A stretch of DNA of 42,396 nt from Defluviicoccus sp. (GTDB lineage: Bacteria; Pseudomonadota; Alphaproteobacteria; MPNO01): contig JAJDVM010000297.1 of the NCBI GenBank assembly GCA_022826125.1, forward strand, positions 1-42,396, in the 5' to 3' direction. The position numbers were made by a program, and so were the translations under genes. Positions 23,463 to 31,641 of the stretch are shown one piece after another; the stretch's first letter is position 1; each line of letters starts with the position of its first letter. Under the pieces are notes generated by a model. That model made no database searches, had not been told where the DNA came from, and worked only from the letters and a program-made list of their open reading frames with translations.

Positions 23463-23752
23463 CGGTCGCGCCGGCTTTCGTCCAGCTCGTCGAGAATCTC
23501 ATCCAGGCAGGCAACCGGCGCGGGGCGCGGGGGCGGCCCGGTACCGGTCAGCGCCGGCGGCGTCAGGACGCCGGACCGCACCGCGTCGGCCAGGAATGCG
23601 TCGGTGAAAACCGGACTCCGAGTTTCCCTGAGAGGACCGAGCTCCGCCACGACCCGGTCGCTGTCCGTCACCAGGATCGTTTCGCCGGATGCCGCCAGCC
23701 GCACGTATTCGCTCAACCGGCTGTTCAGCGCCTTGATCCCCACCGATCGCAT
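23459..23752 (-). CDS. Phd/YefM-type antitoxin, orphaned
   Basis: 97 residues. The N-terminal half (SVGIKALNSRLSEYVRLAASGETILVTDSDRVVAELGP) is the Phd/YefM DNA-binding fold; the C-terminal half is Pro-rich then acidic (LDEILDELDESRRDR), as expected of a toxin-wrapping tail. The partner PIN toxin directly downstream is truncated after about 14 codons, so this is an orphan antitoxin or transcriptional repressor. It could still neutralise a related toxin elsewhere. The gene starts at ATG 23752, 55 bp beyond the 3' end of the tartrate-dehydrogenase-like gene (23808), which is the upstream neighbour on the same strand. Confidence 0.85.
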   Translation of the reverse strand: MRSVGIKALNSRLSEYVRLAASGETILVTDSDRVVAELGPLRETRSPVFTDAFLADAVRSGVLTPPALTGTGPPPRPAPVACLDEILDELDESRRDR

Positions 23753-23807
23753 GCCATCGTAGGTAGCTATCGGTCGCTACCCCGTCGATCGCCGTCGCCC
23801 AGCCCGC

Positions 23808-24866
23808 TCAAAGCGCCGAGGCCAGCGCGTCGCCGACCTCGCGCGTGGTCGCGTTTCCGCCGAGATCGGCGGTCCTGGGGCCATCCCCGGCGAGCAGGGC
23901 CGCGATCGCATCGACGATCGCCGCCGCCGCGTCCGGGTGGCCCAGATGCTCCAGCATCATCGCGCCCGACCAGATCTGGGCGATCGGGTTGGCGATGCCG
24001 CGCCCGGCGATGTCGGGCGCCGAGCCGTGCACCGGCTCGAACATCGAGGGGTGCTCCTTCTCCGGGTTGATGTTGCCGGATGCGGCCAGCCCGATGGAGC
24101 CCGCGACGGCGGGGCCGAGGTCGGACAGGATGTCGCCGAACAAGTTGGAGCCCACCACGACGTCGAACCAGTCCGGATGGGCAACGAAATGCGCCGTCAA
24201 TATGTCGATATGGTACCGGTCGGTCTCGATGCCGGGATACTCGGCGGCGATCGCGTCGAACCGTTCGTCCCAGTAGGGCATCGAGTGGATGATACCGTTC
24301 GACTTGGTGGCCGAGGTCACCTTTTTCGCCGGCCGGGCGGACGCGAGCTCGAAGGCGAAGCGCATGATCCGGTCGCAGCCGCGCTTGGTGAACACCGCCT
24401 GCTGGATCGCGAGCTCGTCCTCGGTGCCGGGATAGAGCCGCCCGCCGATCTGGGAATACTCGCCCTCGACGTTCTCGCGGACGATCATCATGTCGATGTC
24501 TTCGGGCCGGCGGTCGGCGAGCGGCGAGCGTACGCCCTCGAACAGCTTGGCCGGACGCAGATTGACGTACTGGTTGAAGCGCCGCCGGATCGGGATCAGC
24601 ATGTCCCACAGCGAGACGTGGTCCGGCACGCCCGGCATGCCGACCGCGCCGAGATAGATCGCATCGAACTCCGCCAGCCGGTCGAGCCCGTCCGCGGGCA
24701 TGATCCGGCCGGTCTCCTCGTAGGTCGAGCAGTTCCAGTCGAACCCGGTGAAATCGAGCGCGATGTCGAAACGCCGCGCCGCCGCTTCGACGACGCCGAT
24801 GCCTTCCGGCATGACCTCGGTGCCGATGCCGTCCCCGGCGACGACCGCGATCCTGTGCCCGCTCAT
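23808..24866 (-). CDS. ttuC: Tartrate dehydrogenase/decarboxylase-like protein (isocitrate/isopropylmalate dehydrogenase family)
   Basis: 352 residues, normal length. Family features: AGDGIGTEVMPEG (10-22), the DWNCSTYEETGRIMP segment, RRRFNQYVNLRP substrate-arginine region, the SATKSNG motif with catalytic Lys, SNLFGDILSDLG with metal-binding Asp residues and EPVHGSAPDIAG. The NLRPAKLF and ATKSNGIIHSMPYW details match tartrate dehydrogenase / D-malate dehydrogenase (TtuC/DmlA), which oxidatively decarboxylate hydroxy-dicarboxylates with NAD and Mn/Mg. The ATG overlaps the stop of the upstream UbiD gene (ATGA), so two decarboxylating enzymes are co-translated. The exact substrate in this setting is unknown. 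Confidence 0.88.
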   Translation of the reverse strand: MSGHRIAVVAGDGIGTEVMPEGIGVVEAAARRFDIALDFTGFDWNCSTYEETGRIMPADGLDRLAEFDAIYLGAVGMPGVPDHVSLWDMLIPIRRRFNQYVNLRPAKLFEGVRSPLADRRPEDIDMMIVRENVEGEYSQIGGRLYPGTEDELAIQQAVFTKRGCDRIMRFAFELASARPAKKVTSATKSNGIIHSMPYWDERFDAIAAEYPGIETDRYHIDILTAHFVAHPDWFDVVVGSNLFGDILSDLGPAVAGSIGLAASGNINPEKEHPSMFEPVHGSAPDIAGRGIANPIAQIWSGAMMLEHLGHPDAAAAIVDAIAALLAGDGPRTADLGGNATTREVGDALASAL

Positions 24867-26518
24867 TCCGCGCCGTCCTCCCCGTCCCTCAGAAGATCGT
24901 TGGGGCGCACGCCGCTCCGGCGCTTCTGGCGCGACCGTTCGCCGTTGTCGCGCCAGCCGCCGGCGGCCGCGCGGGCCGCGTCCCCGTCCCACTTGTCCGA
25001 CCAGTCGCCGAGCGAATAGCCGTGCCACGGCGGCTCCGGCCTGAGCGGCGGCAGGCCGAGCTCGTCCCACAGCGCCCGCGCGCGCTCCATATAGTCCCGC
25101 TTGGGCAGCGCCACCGGAGGCAGCGGACCGCGCAGCGTGGCGTCGATCAGGAGCGACGAGTCCTCTTCCGTCCCCTTGGGCCCGTGGCCGCGGTCGCGGT
25201 GCGGCAGGATCGCCGTATCGCGCTCCGGGTTGGACCGGTAGGCCATCGCCCAGAACACCGCGTCCGCGTTCTCGGGGTCGATGTCCTCGTTGACCGCGAT
25301 GACGTACTTGCCGCAGGGCTGCTGGAAGGAGGTCGTGCCGTAGAGCGCGCGCCAGACCTCGGTCCTCGGCGTGCCGGTCGCGACCTGGAGGACGATCACG
25401 CGGCGGAGGTTGGTGAGCGGCTCGTGCATGGAGACGCGCCGGACGCCCTTGATACCCAGGTGATCGCGCAGATGTTCGAGAAACAGCGGCTCGTAGGCGA
25501 CCCGCTTGACGACGCTCGATTCGGACGGCGTGACCTGGCTGATGATCGACGCGAAGACCGCGTTCCGGCGATGCGTAATCGCGGTCACCTCGAAAATGAA
25601 GTTGTATTCCTCGAGGTTGATGTGCCCGTGCGACTCGCCGAACGGACCCTCGGGCTCCATGTACTCGGTGTCGATCGTTCCCTCGATCACGAACTCGGAC
25701 TCGGCGGGGACCTTGAGGTCGACCGTCTTCGCGCGGACCACGTTGATGGGAGACCCCACGATGCCGCCGGCGACAGCGAGCTCGTCGGTGCCGAAGGCGA
25801 TCTTCTGCGGCGCGCAATAGGCGACCGGCGGCGGGCAGCCGACGACGATCGCCATTTCGAGCTTGCGGCCGCGCTCTCGGCACTTGAGCCAGTGATCGTA
25901 GCCGCCCTGCCCGAGATCGACGAACATCTTGAGGCCCAGCCGGTCGGGCGCCTTCAACTGCGCCCGGTAGGTGCCCATGTTCTGCACCCCGGTATCGGGA
26001 TCGGCCGAGATGCAGCAGGTCGCGGTCAGGTAAGGCGCGGCGTCGTAGCCCGGCGTCGAGATCGGCACCGGGATCGCGTCCAGCCCCCGCCCGTCGCCGC
26101 GCAGCGCATCGCCGGTCAGCACGGCATCGTGGCACGGCGCGTCGTGGACGATGCCGGGCGGGATCGGGTCCTGCATCGCCCGCCGCCAGGTCTCGCCGAT
26201 CTCGTCGACCGGGACGCCCATGCCGATGGAATAGATTTCGGCGTTGGCGGCGAGCGCACCCACCGCGACCGGGAAGTCGTAGCCGCGCCCCGCCGCATCG
26301 ACGACGTCGGTGAACAGGAAGGCCTTGCGGTCGGCCTCGGCCAGCCCGCCGCGGAACTGCCAGCGCACCAGCGGATGGAGCACCGAGTCCTTGTCGACCG
26401 CGCGGTCCACGCGATAGAGCAGCCCCGCCGCGTCGAGCGCCGCCAGATGGTCCTGGAAATCGGCATAGCCGCGCTCGCGCCGGCCGGGGCTGGGATCGGG
26501 TTCCAATTCGGTCGCCAT
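24863..26518 (-). CDS. UbiD family decarboxylase (paralogue 3, long form)
   Basis: 551 residues, the longest of the three UbiD proteins here. Catalytic residues: R185 (NMGTYR) and E290/E295 in PEGPFGE. A C-terminal extension after about residue 490, rich in Arg/Asp/Gly and Trp (PPWHGYSLGDWSDKWD), is absent from the other two. The ATG at 26518 marks the start of recognisable sequence (YADFQDHLAALDAAGLLYRV). Like paralogue 1 and 2 it should need prenyl-FMN from a UbiX outside the window. It is coupled to the tartrate-dehydrogenase-like gene and divergent from the LuxE/LuxC genes, which share a 221-bp upstream region. Confidence 0.92.
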   Translation of the reverse strand: MATELEPDPSPGRRERGYADFQDHLAALDAAGLLYRVDRAVDKDSVLHPLVRWQFRGGLAEADRKAFLFTDVVDAAGRGYDFPVAVGALAANAEIYSIGMGVPVDEIGETWRRAMQDPIPPGIVHDAPCHDAVLTGDALRGDGRGLDAIPVPISTPGYDAAPYLTATCCISADPDTGVQNMGTYRAQLKAPDRLGLKMFVDLGQGGYDHWLKCRERGRKLEMAIVVGCPPPVAYCAPQKIAFGTDELAVAGGIVGSPINVVRAKTVDLKVPAESEFVIEGTIDTEYMEPEGPFGESHGHINLEEYNFIFEVTAITHRRNAVFASIISQVTPSESSVVKRVAYEPLFLEHLRDHLGIKGVRRVSMHEPLTNLRRVIVLQVATGTPRTEVWRALYGTTSFQQPCGKYVIAVNEDIDPENADAVFWAMAYRSNPERDTAILPHRDRGHGPKGTEEDSSLLIDATLRGPLPPVALPKRDYMERARALWDELGLPPLRPEPPWHGYSLGDWSDKWDGDAARAAAGGWRDNGERSRQKRRSGVRPNDLLRDGEDGAE

Positions 26519-26739
26519 CGCCCGCCGATCATGGGACGCCGCCTGTCGGCCCGCAAGCTCCCCGCGCGCGGGTCGTGTGCATGGCTTGGGTACGAACGGG
26601 TTATCGGCGCATCGGTCGAATCGAGGCTCGTATCGCGGCACGCCCGCGCTGCCTGTCGTCGTTGCCCGCGCTCGGGAAAACTGGACATCCCGGGCCGGAA
26701 GGGCCACCTTCGGGTACCTGCGATTGCCGGGGGCGGGAC
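26519..26739. promoter_or_regulatory. Shared divergent upstream region, UbiD-3 / luxE-like
   Basis: 221 bp between the starts at 26518 (minus) and 26740 (plus). It must hold both promoters. It contains CGCGCG palindromic runs (around 26560) but no convincing -10/-35 pair or operator was recognised, and there is no regulator gene adjacent. Confidence 0.45.
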
Positions 26740-27816
26740 GTGTCGGAAACGGCTCTCAGCGACAGCGTGCTCGACTTCATCGGACGCGGCTCCTCGACCG
26801 AGGAGGAGTTCGACGCGATGGCGCTCGCGCTGTTCGCGCACCAGTTCGAAAACAACGAGAGCTTCCGCCGCTTCTGCCTCAAGAAGGGCCGGTCGCCGCG
26901 CACCGTACGGACCTGGCGGGAGATCCCGCCCGTGCCGATCAGCGCCTTCAAGACGCTGACGCTGAGCTGCGTCGCGCCCGAGAGCGCCGAGCGCGTGTTC
27001 ATGACGAGCGGCACCACGGGCGGCGCGCGCGGGCGCTGCTACCACCCGACGCTCGCGGTCTACGACCGCTCGATGATCGCCAATTTCCGCCAGCGCTTCA
27101 TGCGCGGGCGCGAGAAAATCCGGATGGGGATCCTGTTCCCCACCGAGGAGGAGATGCCGAACTCCTCGCTCGCGCATTACCTCGCGCTCGCGGTCGGCAA
27201 TTTCGGCACGCCGGACAGCGAGTACCTGCTCAACCAGAAGGGGCTGGAGAACGACCTCCTGTTCCGCGCGCTCGACGAGGCGGCGGCGACCGGCGAGCCC
27301 TGCGCGCTGCTCGGCGCGACCTACAGCTTCGTCCACGCGTTCGACGAGATGCGGCGGGGCGGCAGGCGCTACAGCCTTCCGCCGGGCAGCCGCATCCTCG
27401 ACACGGGCGGCTTCAAGGGCCGCTCGCGCGATGTCGAGGCCACCGAGTTCTACGGGCGGATGGAGTCGCTGCTCGGCGTCGCCGCGTCCGAGTGCATCAA
27501 CATGTACGGCATGACCGAGCTAAGCACCCAGTTCTACGACGACGGCAACGACCGGTCGGGCGCGCCCAAGTCGGGCCCGCACTGGATCCGCACCCGGATC
27601 GTCAACCCCCTGTCCGGCGCCGACGTCCCACCCGGCGAACAGGGCATCCTCGTCCATTGCGACCTCGCCAACTACAATTCGGCCGCGGCGATCATGACCG
27701 AGGATGTCGGCATCGCCTGCGACGAAGGGTTCGTCCTGTTCGGGCGCGCCGGGGACGAGGAAGCCCAGGGCTGCTCGGTGGCGGTCGCCGAGTTCCTGGA
27801 GGCGGCAAGGGGGTAG
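26740..27816 (+). CDS. luxE: LuxE-like acyl-protein synthetase / acid-activating enzyme
   Basis: 358 residues. LuxE activates a carboxylic acid as acyl-AMP and passes the acyl group to its own C-terminal Cys, then to LuxC. Seen here: the adenylate-forming loop MTSGTTGGARG (88-98), MYGMTE (255-260), the TEDVG/FGRAGDEEAQGCS segment, and Cys345 thirteen residues from the C-terminus, the position of the acylated Cys in luminous-bacterium LuxE. The start is GTG with GGGGGCGGGA just upstream. The LuxC-like gene follows at once. No luciferase (luxAB) or LuxD is present, so the pair serves another reductive pathway. The symbol denotes family, not bioluminescence. Confidence 0.85.
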   Translation: MSETALSDSVLDFIGRGSSTEEEFDAMALALFAHQFENNESFRRFCLKKGRSPRTVRTWREIPPVPISAFKTLTLSCVAPESAERVFMTSGTTGGARGRCYHPTLAVYDRSMIANFRQRFMRGREKIRMGILFPTEEEMPNSSLAHYLALAVGNFGTPDSEYLLNQKGLENDLLFRALDEAAATGEPCALLGATYSFVHAFDEMRRGGRRYSLPPGSRILDTGGFKGRSRDVEATEFYGRMESLLGVAASECINMYGMTELSTQFYDDGNDRSGAPKSGPHWIRTRIVNPLSGADVPPGEQGILVHCDLANYNSAAAIMTEDVGIACDEGFVLFGRAGDEEAQGCSVAVAEFLEAARG

Positions 27817-27821
27817 CGGAC

Positions 27822-29273
27822 GTGGCCGAGCTTGCCGGCCATCTTCCCGGACTGCCGGCCGAGTCCGTCGCGCGGGAGACGCTTCGCTTTTCGGCCTGGG
27901 GCCGCTGCGCGGAGGTCGCCGTGCCGGTGCTCGACGACGGCGGGGTGGCGGCGCTAGCGGCCCATGTCCGGCGGTCGCGCGAGTCCTTCCTTTCCGGGCT
28001 CCGAACCGAACAGATCGTCGACCTGCTCGACCGCGCGGTCCGCACCCTGCTCGACCGCTCGAACCCGCGCCGGCGCCGGGCGGAAGAGCTGCTCCCGGCG
28101 GTCACGGGATACGATCCGGAGACGGTGCGGCTCGGGCTGACGTCGTATCTCAAGACGTTCCGCGCCGCCCAGTTGACCGCCTTCGTCGCCGAGGACTTCG
28201 CCAACCCCCGGATGCTCGACGGCTTCCAGCCGCTTCGCAAGGGCGGCTACGGGCGCGCCTTCGGGCCGGCGCTGATGGCCCATGTCTGGGCCGGCAACGT
28301 GCCCGGCCTGCCGCTCTGGAGCCTGGTCTCGGGCCTGCTGGTCAAGGCCGGCAATATCGGCAAGCTGCCGAGCGCCGAGCCGTTGCTGGCCGGCTGGTTC
28401 GCCGAGGCGGTCGCCGAGATCGAGCCCCGGCTCGCCGACTGCATCGGCATCGTCTGGTGGAAGGGCGGCGACGACGACCGCCAGCAGGCGCTGCTGGACG
28501 AAGCCGATCTGGTTCTCGCCTATGGCGGCAACGCGACGCTGGAGCGGATCCGCGCGCGGGTACCCGTCGCGACGCGGTTCCTCCCGTTCGGCCACAAGCT
28601 CAGCTTCGGCATGATCGCCGCCGCCGCGCTCGATGCCGACAAGGCCGCCGGCGTCGCCCGCAAGGCGGCGCTCGATATCGTGCGCTACGACCAGCATGGC
28701 TGCTATTCGCCGCACGTCTTCTATGTCGAGCGCGGCGGAGCCGTCGGCCCCCGCGCCTTCGCGGGCTACCTGGCCGGCGAGCTGGCGGCGCTCTCGCACC
28801 GCTTTCCCCGCCGCGCGCTGGGCGCGGACGAGGCCGCCGACCTCGCCGCGCTCCGCCAGGACGCTGAGCTGCGATCCGTGGCCTCGGACTCGGTCGGGAT
28901 CGCCGGCGACGCGGACGGCGCGTGGAGCGTGGTCTTCGTCGACGACGACCCCGCGCTGGCGCCCGGCGGCTCCAACCGCACGGTCAGGATCGCCGCGGTC
29001 GACCGCCTGGACGCGGCGATGCCGGAGATCGCCAGGCACGCCCCGTACCTCCAGACGGTCGGCGTCGCCACCGCGCCGGAAGAGCTGTTCCGCCTGTCCG
29101 CCCTCCTCGGCGAGGCCGGCGCGACCCGCGTCTGCGCGCTGGGGGAGATGACCGCGCCGGAGGCGGGCTGGCACCATGACGGTCGGTTCAACCTCCTGGA
29201 CCTCGTGCGTATCGTCGAGATCGAGCGCGGCGCCGAGGCGGCGGCGGAAGACTTCGCCGACTATCTCGACTGA
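27822..29273 (+). CDS. luxC: LuxC-like acyl-CoA/acyl-protein reductase
   Basis: 483 residues. LuxC reduces an acyl group, delivered by LuxE or as CoA ester, to an aldehyde with NADPH through a Cys thioester. The catalytic Cys is Cys294 in RYDQHGCYSPH, matching the LuxC active-site motif and its position (Cys286 in Vibrio). The aldehyde-dehydrogenase-like fold is supported by HVWAGNVPGLPLWSLVSGLLVKAGNIGKLPS (154-184). The start is a GTG six bases after the luxE-like stop; a start slightly upstream is not possible in frame without crossing it. With the next SDR it could carry an acid to an aldehyde and further to an alcohol. Confidence 0.87.
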   Translation: MAELAGHLPGLPAESVARETLRFSAWGRCAEVAVPVLDDGGVAALAAHVRRSRESFLSGLRTEQIVDLLDRAVRTLLDRSNPRRRRAEELLPAVTGYDPETVRLGLTSYLKTFRAAQLTAFVAEDFANPRMLDGFQPLRKGGYGRAFGPALMAHVWAGNVPGLPLWSLVSGLLVKAGNIGKLPSAEPLLAGWFAEAVAEIEPRLADCIGIVWWKGGDDDRQQALLDEADLVLAYGGNATLERIRARVPVATRFLPFGHKLSFGMIAAAALDADKAAGVARKAALDIVRYDQHGCYSPHVFYVERGGAVGPRAFAGYLAGELAALSHRFPRRALGADEAADLAALRQDAELRSVASDSVGIAGDADGAWSVVFVDDDPALAPGGSNRTVRIAAVDRLDAAMPEIARHAPYLQTVGVATAPEELFRLSALLGEAGATRVCALGEMTAPEAGWHHDGRFNLLDLVRIVEIERGAEAAAEDFADYLD

Positions 29274-29295
29274 CGCGGCGAGGGAACCGCAGGCG

Positions 29296-30063
29296 ATGGA
29301 CTTTCACGACCGCGTCATCCTGGTGACCGGGGCGAGCCGCGGGATCGGCGCGGCGATCGCCCGCGCCTTCGCGGCCGAGGGCGGCCGGGTCGCGGTCAAC
29401 TATCTCAGCAACGCGGAGGCGGCCGAGGCGGTCGCCGCGGAATGCCGGGAACTCGGCGGCGACGGCTGGCCGGTGCGGGCCGATGTCGGCGACGCGGGCG
29501 CGGTCGCGGCGATGTTCGAGGGCGTCGAGGCCGAGTTCGGCCGGATCGACGCGGTGGTCAACAACGCCTTTCTCGCCTACGCGTTCGACCCGGCGGCGAG
29601 GACGCCGTTCTGGGACCTCGACTGGGGCGATTACGAGCGCCAGTTCCAAGGTTCGCTGCGCGGCTGCTTCAACGTGTGCCGGGCGGCCATCCCGGCGTTC
29701 GAACGGCGGGCCAGCGGCTCGATCGTCAACATCGCGACCGACCTCGTCGAGCGGCCCTCGATCCCCTACCACGAATACACCACGGCGAAGGCCGCGCTGG
29801 TCGGGTTCAGCCGCAGCCTCGCCGTCGAGCTCGGCCCGCGGGGAATCCGGGTCAACTGCGTGGCCCCCGGGCTGGTCTACCCGACCGAGGGCAGCCGCGA
29901 CACCTCCGAGGCGACGATGGACCGCATCGCCGCCGATACGCCGCTGAGACGGATCGCCGCGCCCGGGGACGTCGCCGGCCCGGTACTGTTCCTCGCCTCC
30001 GACTGGAGCCGTTTCATGACCGGCCAGACGCTCTATGTCGACGGCGGCCTGGTGATGCGGTAG
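29296..30063 (+). CDS. Short-chain dehydrogenase/reductase (SDR), 3-oxoacyl reductase-like
   Basis: 255 residues, classical SDR with TGASRGIG (11-18), VNNAF, a Ser-containing strand at SGSIVNIAT with the catalytic Ser position occupied by Thr/Ala, and YTTAK (Tyr and Lys). The missing Ser in the usual place (IATD rather than ISS) is noteworthy. C-terminal FMTGQTLYVDGG is typical. It lies 22 bp after the LuxC-like gene and 22 bp before the hydrolase-fold gene, so it is probably in the same transcript and may reduce the LuxC aldehyde or a keto intermediate. Confidence 0.88.
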   Translation: MDFHDRVILVTGASRGIGAAIARAFAAEGGRVAVNYLSNAEAAEAVAAECRELGGDGWPVRADVGDAGAVAAMFEGVEAEFGRIDAVVNNAFLAYAFDPAARTPFWDLDWGDYERQFQGSLRGCFNVCRAAIPAFERRASGSIVNIATDLVERPSIPYHEYTTAKAALVGFSRSLAVELGPRGIRVNCVAPGLVYPTEGSRDTSEATMDRIAADTPLRRIAAPGDVAGPVLFLASDWSRFMTGQTLYVDGGLVMR

Positions 30064-30085
30064 GCGGATCGAAAGGAGAACGCCC

Positions 30086-30868
30086 ATGCCCCACATCGAC
30101 GCCAACGGCGAGAGGCTCCGCTACGAAGACGCCGGGAGCGGGCCGGCCGTCCTGCTGATCCACTCGATGGGGGCGGACCGGACCATGTGGCGCGACCAGA
30201 TCGCGGCGCTCTCGGACCGCTACCGCTGCATCGCCTTCGACTGCCGGGGCCACGGCGGGAGCTCCTACAACGCGCGCTTCACGGTCGCCGGCGCGGCGGC
30301 CGACCTCAAGGCCGGGCTGGACGCGCTCGGCGTCGGGAGCTGCCATCTCGTCGGCATGGCGATGGGCGGGCCGATCGCGGTCTCCTTCGCCGCGCAGTGG
30401 CCGGACGCGGTCCGCTCGGTGACGGTCGCGGACGGGTTCGTCGACATGCGCGAGGTCGGCGGCGCGCGAATTCCCGAATGGGCGAAGACCATCCGGTCGA
30501 CGACGATGACCGAATTCGGCCGGCGCTACGCCGACATGCGGCTCACGCCCTCCGCCTCGCAACGCGCCCGCGACGAGCTCGCCGCGGCGATCGCGAAGGT
30601 GCCGCCCGAGGCCTATATCGACGTGATGAAGGCGATCTTCGACGGCATCGAGTTCACCGGCGAAGCCGCGTCCATCCGCGCGCCGGCGCTGGCGATCTGG
30701 GGCGAGGAGGACGACGTCACCCCCCTCCCCCACTCGCAGCAGATCGCGGAGCTCATCCCCGGCGCGCGGCTCGAGACGATCCCCGGCGCCGCCCATATCT
30801 CGAACCTCGACCGGCCCGAGGCGTTCAACCGGTTGTTGGCGGATTTCCTCGACGCGCAGGCGGGGTAA
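30086..30868 (+). CDS. Alpha/beta-hydrolase-fold protein lacking the nucleophile
   Basis: 260 residues, close to meta-cleavage hydrolase and 3-oxoadipate enol-lactonase size, with HSMGADRTMW oxyanion region (26-35), acid Asp209/210 (GEEDD) and catalytic His237 (GAAHIS). The nucleophile elbow reads GMAMGG, so Ala92 stands where the family has Ser; the codon is GCG. The protein therefore cannot work as a normal serine hydrolase. Nucleophile-free members of the fold act as lyases, cofactor-free oxygenases or non-enzymatic partners. The ATG follows AAAGGAGA. Last gene of the luxE-like operon; a toxin-antitoxin locus follows. Confidence 0.88.
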   Translation: MPHIDANGERLRYEDAGSGPAVLLIHSMGADRTMWRDQIAALSDRYRCIAFDCRGHGGSSYNARFTVAGAAADLKAGLDALGVGSCHLVGMAMGGPIAVSFAAQWPDAVRSVTVADGFVDMREVGGARIPEWAKTIRSTTMTEFGRRYADMRLTPSASQRARDELAAAIAKVPPEAYIDVMKAIFDGIEFTGEAASIRAPALAIWGEEDDVTPLPHSQQIAELIPGARLETIPGAAHISNLDRPEAFNRLLADFLDAQAG

Positions 30869-30885
30869 GCGGCCACGCCGGCGCG

Positions 30886-30938
30886 TTGCACGACCGGGGC
30901 GGGGAACTCTATACTGTTGCAGGCAATGCAGGCGCAAC
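30886..30938 (+). promoter_or_regulatory. Promoter and candidate operator of the first FitAB-type pair
   Basis: TTGCAC (30886-30891) and TATACT (30910-30915) with an 18-bp spacer form a good sigma70-like promoter. Directly downstream, GTTGC (30916-30920) and GCAAC (30934-30938) form a dyad that could bind the antitoxin for autoregulation. The antitoxin ATG is at 30955. Confidence 0.55.
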
Positions 30939-30954
30939 CTTGAAGGCAAATTCG

Positions 30955-31191
30955 ATGGCGCAATTGACGGTCCGAAAAATAAGCCCGGAAGTCGTCAGCG
31001 CGCTCAAACGACGGGCCGCGGCCAACGGGCGATCGGCGGAAGCCGAGCACCGGGAAATTCTGCGCGCGTCCCTGCTCGATACGGAGACCAACTTCGCGGC
31101 ACGGGCCGAGGCGCTGCGTCGGCGGCTTCGCTCCTCGGTGGACAGCAGCGAGACGATCCGCGCCGACCGCGACCGGGACGACCCGGCGTGA
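30955..31191 (+). CDS. FitA-type ribbon-helix-helix antitoxin
   Basis: 78 residues. The N-terminus (MAQLTVRKISPEVVSALKRRAAANGRSAEAEHREIL) is the FitA/Arc-type ribbon-helix-helix DNA-binding domain; the C-terminal part is charged and probably wraps the toxin. Its stop overlaps the toxin start (GTGA), the usual coupling in these modules, and a dedicated promoter with a dyad lies upstream. It neutralises the PIN toxin encoded next and probably represses the pair. Confidence 0.87.
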   Translation: MAQLTVRKISPEVVSALKRRAAANGRSAEAEHREILRASLLDTETNFAARAEALRRRLRSSVDSSETIRADRDRDDPA

Positions 31192-31625
31192 CCGGCTTCG
31201 TGGTCGATGCCAGCGTCGCGGTGAAGTGGCTGGTCGGCGAGGAATACTCCGAGCAAGCGACCGCGCTTCTGCACGGCGGACCGACGTTCGTCGCACCCGC
31301 GCTCGTCTTCGCCGAGGCCGCCAACGCGCTGTGGGCGATGCACCGGCGGGGCGACATCGCCGCCGACGATCTGGCGGAAGCGGTGGAGACCTTGCGGGCG
31401 GCGCCGATCTCGCTCCCTGTCTCGATGCCGCAGCTCGCCGCCGCGGCCGCGCGGCTGGCGGTCGACCTCGACCACCCGGTCTACGACTGTTTCTATCTCG
31501 CGCTGAGCGTCCAGACCCAGTATCCGGTCGTGACGGCCGACGCGCGCTTTCTCGGCAAGGTGCGGGGCCATCCCTATCTGTCGGACCGGATCGTCCATGT
31601 GATGCACGCCATGTCGGATGGATAG
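31188..31625 (+). CDS. PIN-domain VapC/FitB-type ribonuclease toxin
   Basis: 145 residues with all four PIN-domain acids: Asp7, Glu43, Asp100 and Asp118, so it looks catalytically intact. VapC-type toxins cleave tRNA or rRNA when the antitoxin is lost. The start is GTG overlapping the antitoxin stop. It is followed after 16 bp by the amidohydrolase gene, which may receive readthrough. This is one of two apparently functional PIN modules in the window. Confidence 0.88.
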   Translation: MTGFVVDASVAVKWLVGEEYSEQATALLHGGPTFVAPALVFAEAANALWAMHRRGDIAADDLAEAVETLRAAPISLPVSMPQLAAAAARLAVDLDHPVYDCFYLALSVQTQYPVVTADARFLGKVRGHPYLSDRIVHVMHAMSDG

Positions 31626-31641
31626 AAAGCGAGACGACCGA

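Noticed and set aside
26575-26739. Upstream extension of the luxE-like gene to an ATG at 26575
   Set aside because: The extra 55 residues have no family character and would fill the divergent promoter region; the GTG at 26740 fits the family N-terminus.
26740-29273. Bioluminescence operon
   Set aside because: Only LuxE-like and LuxC-like proteins are present; no luxA, luxB or luxD. Such pairs occur in non-luminous bacteria.
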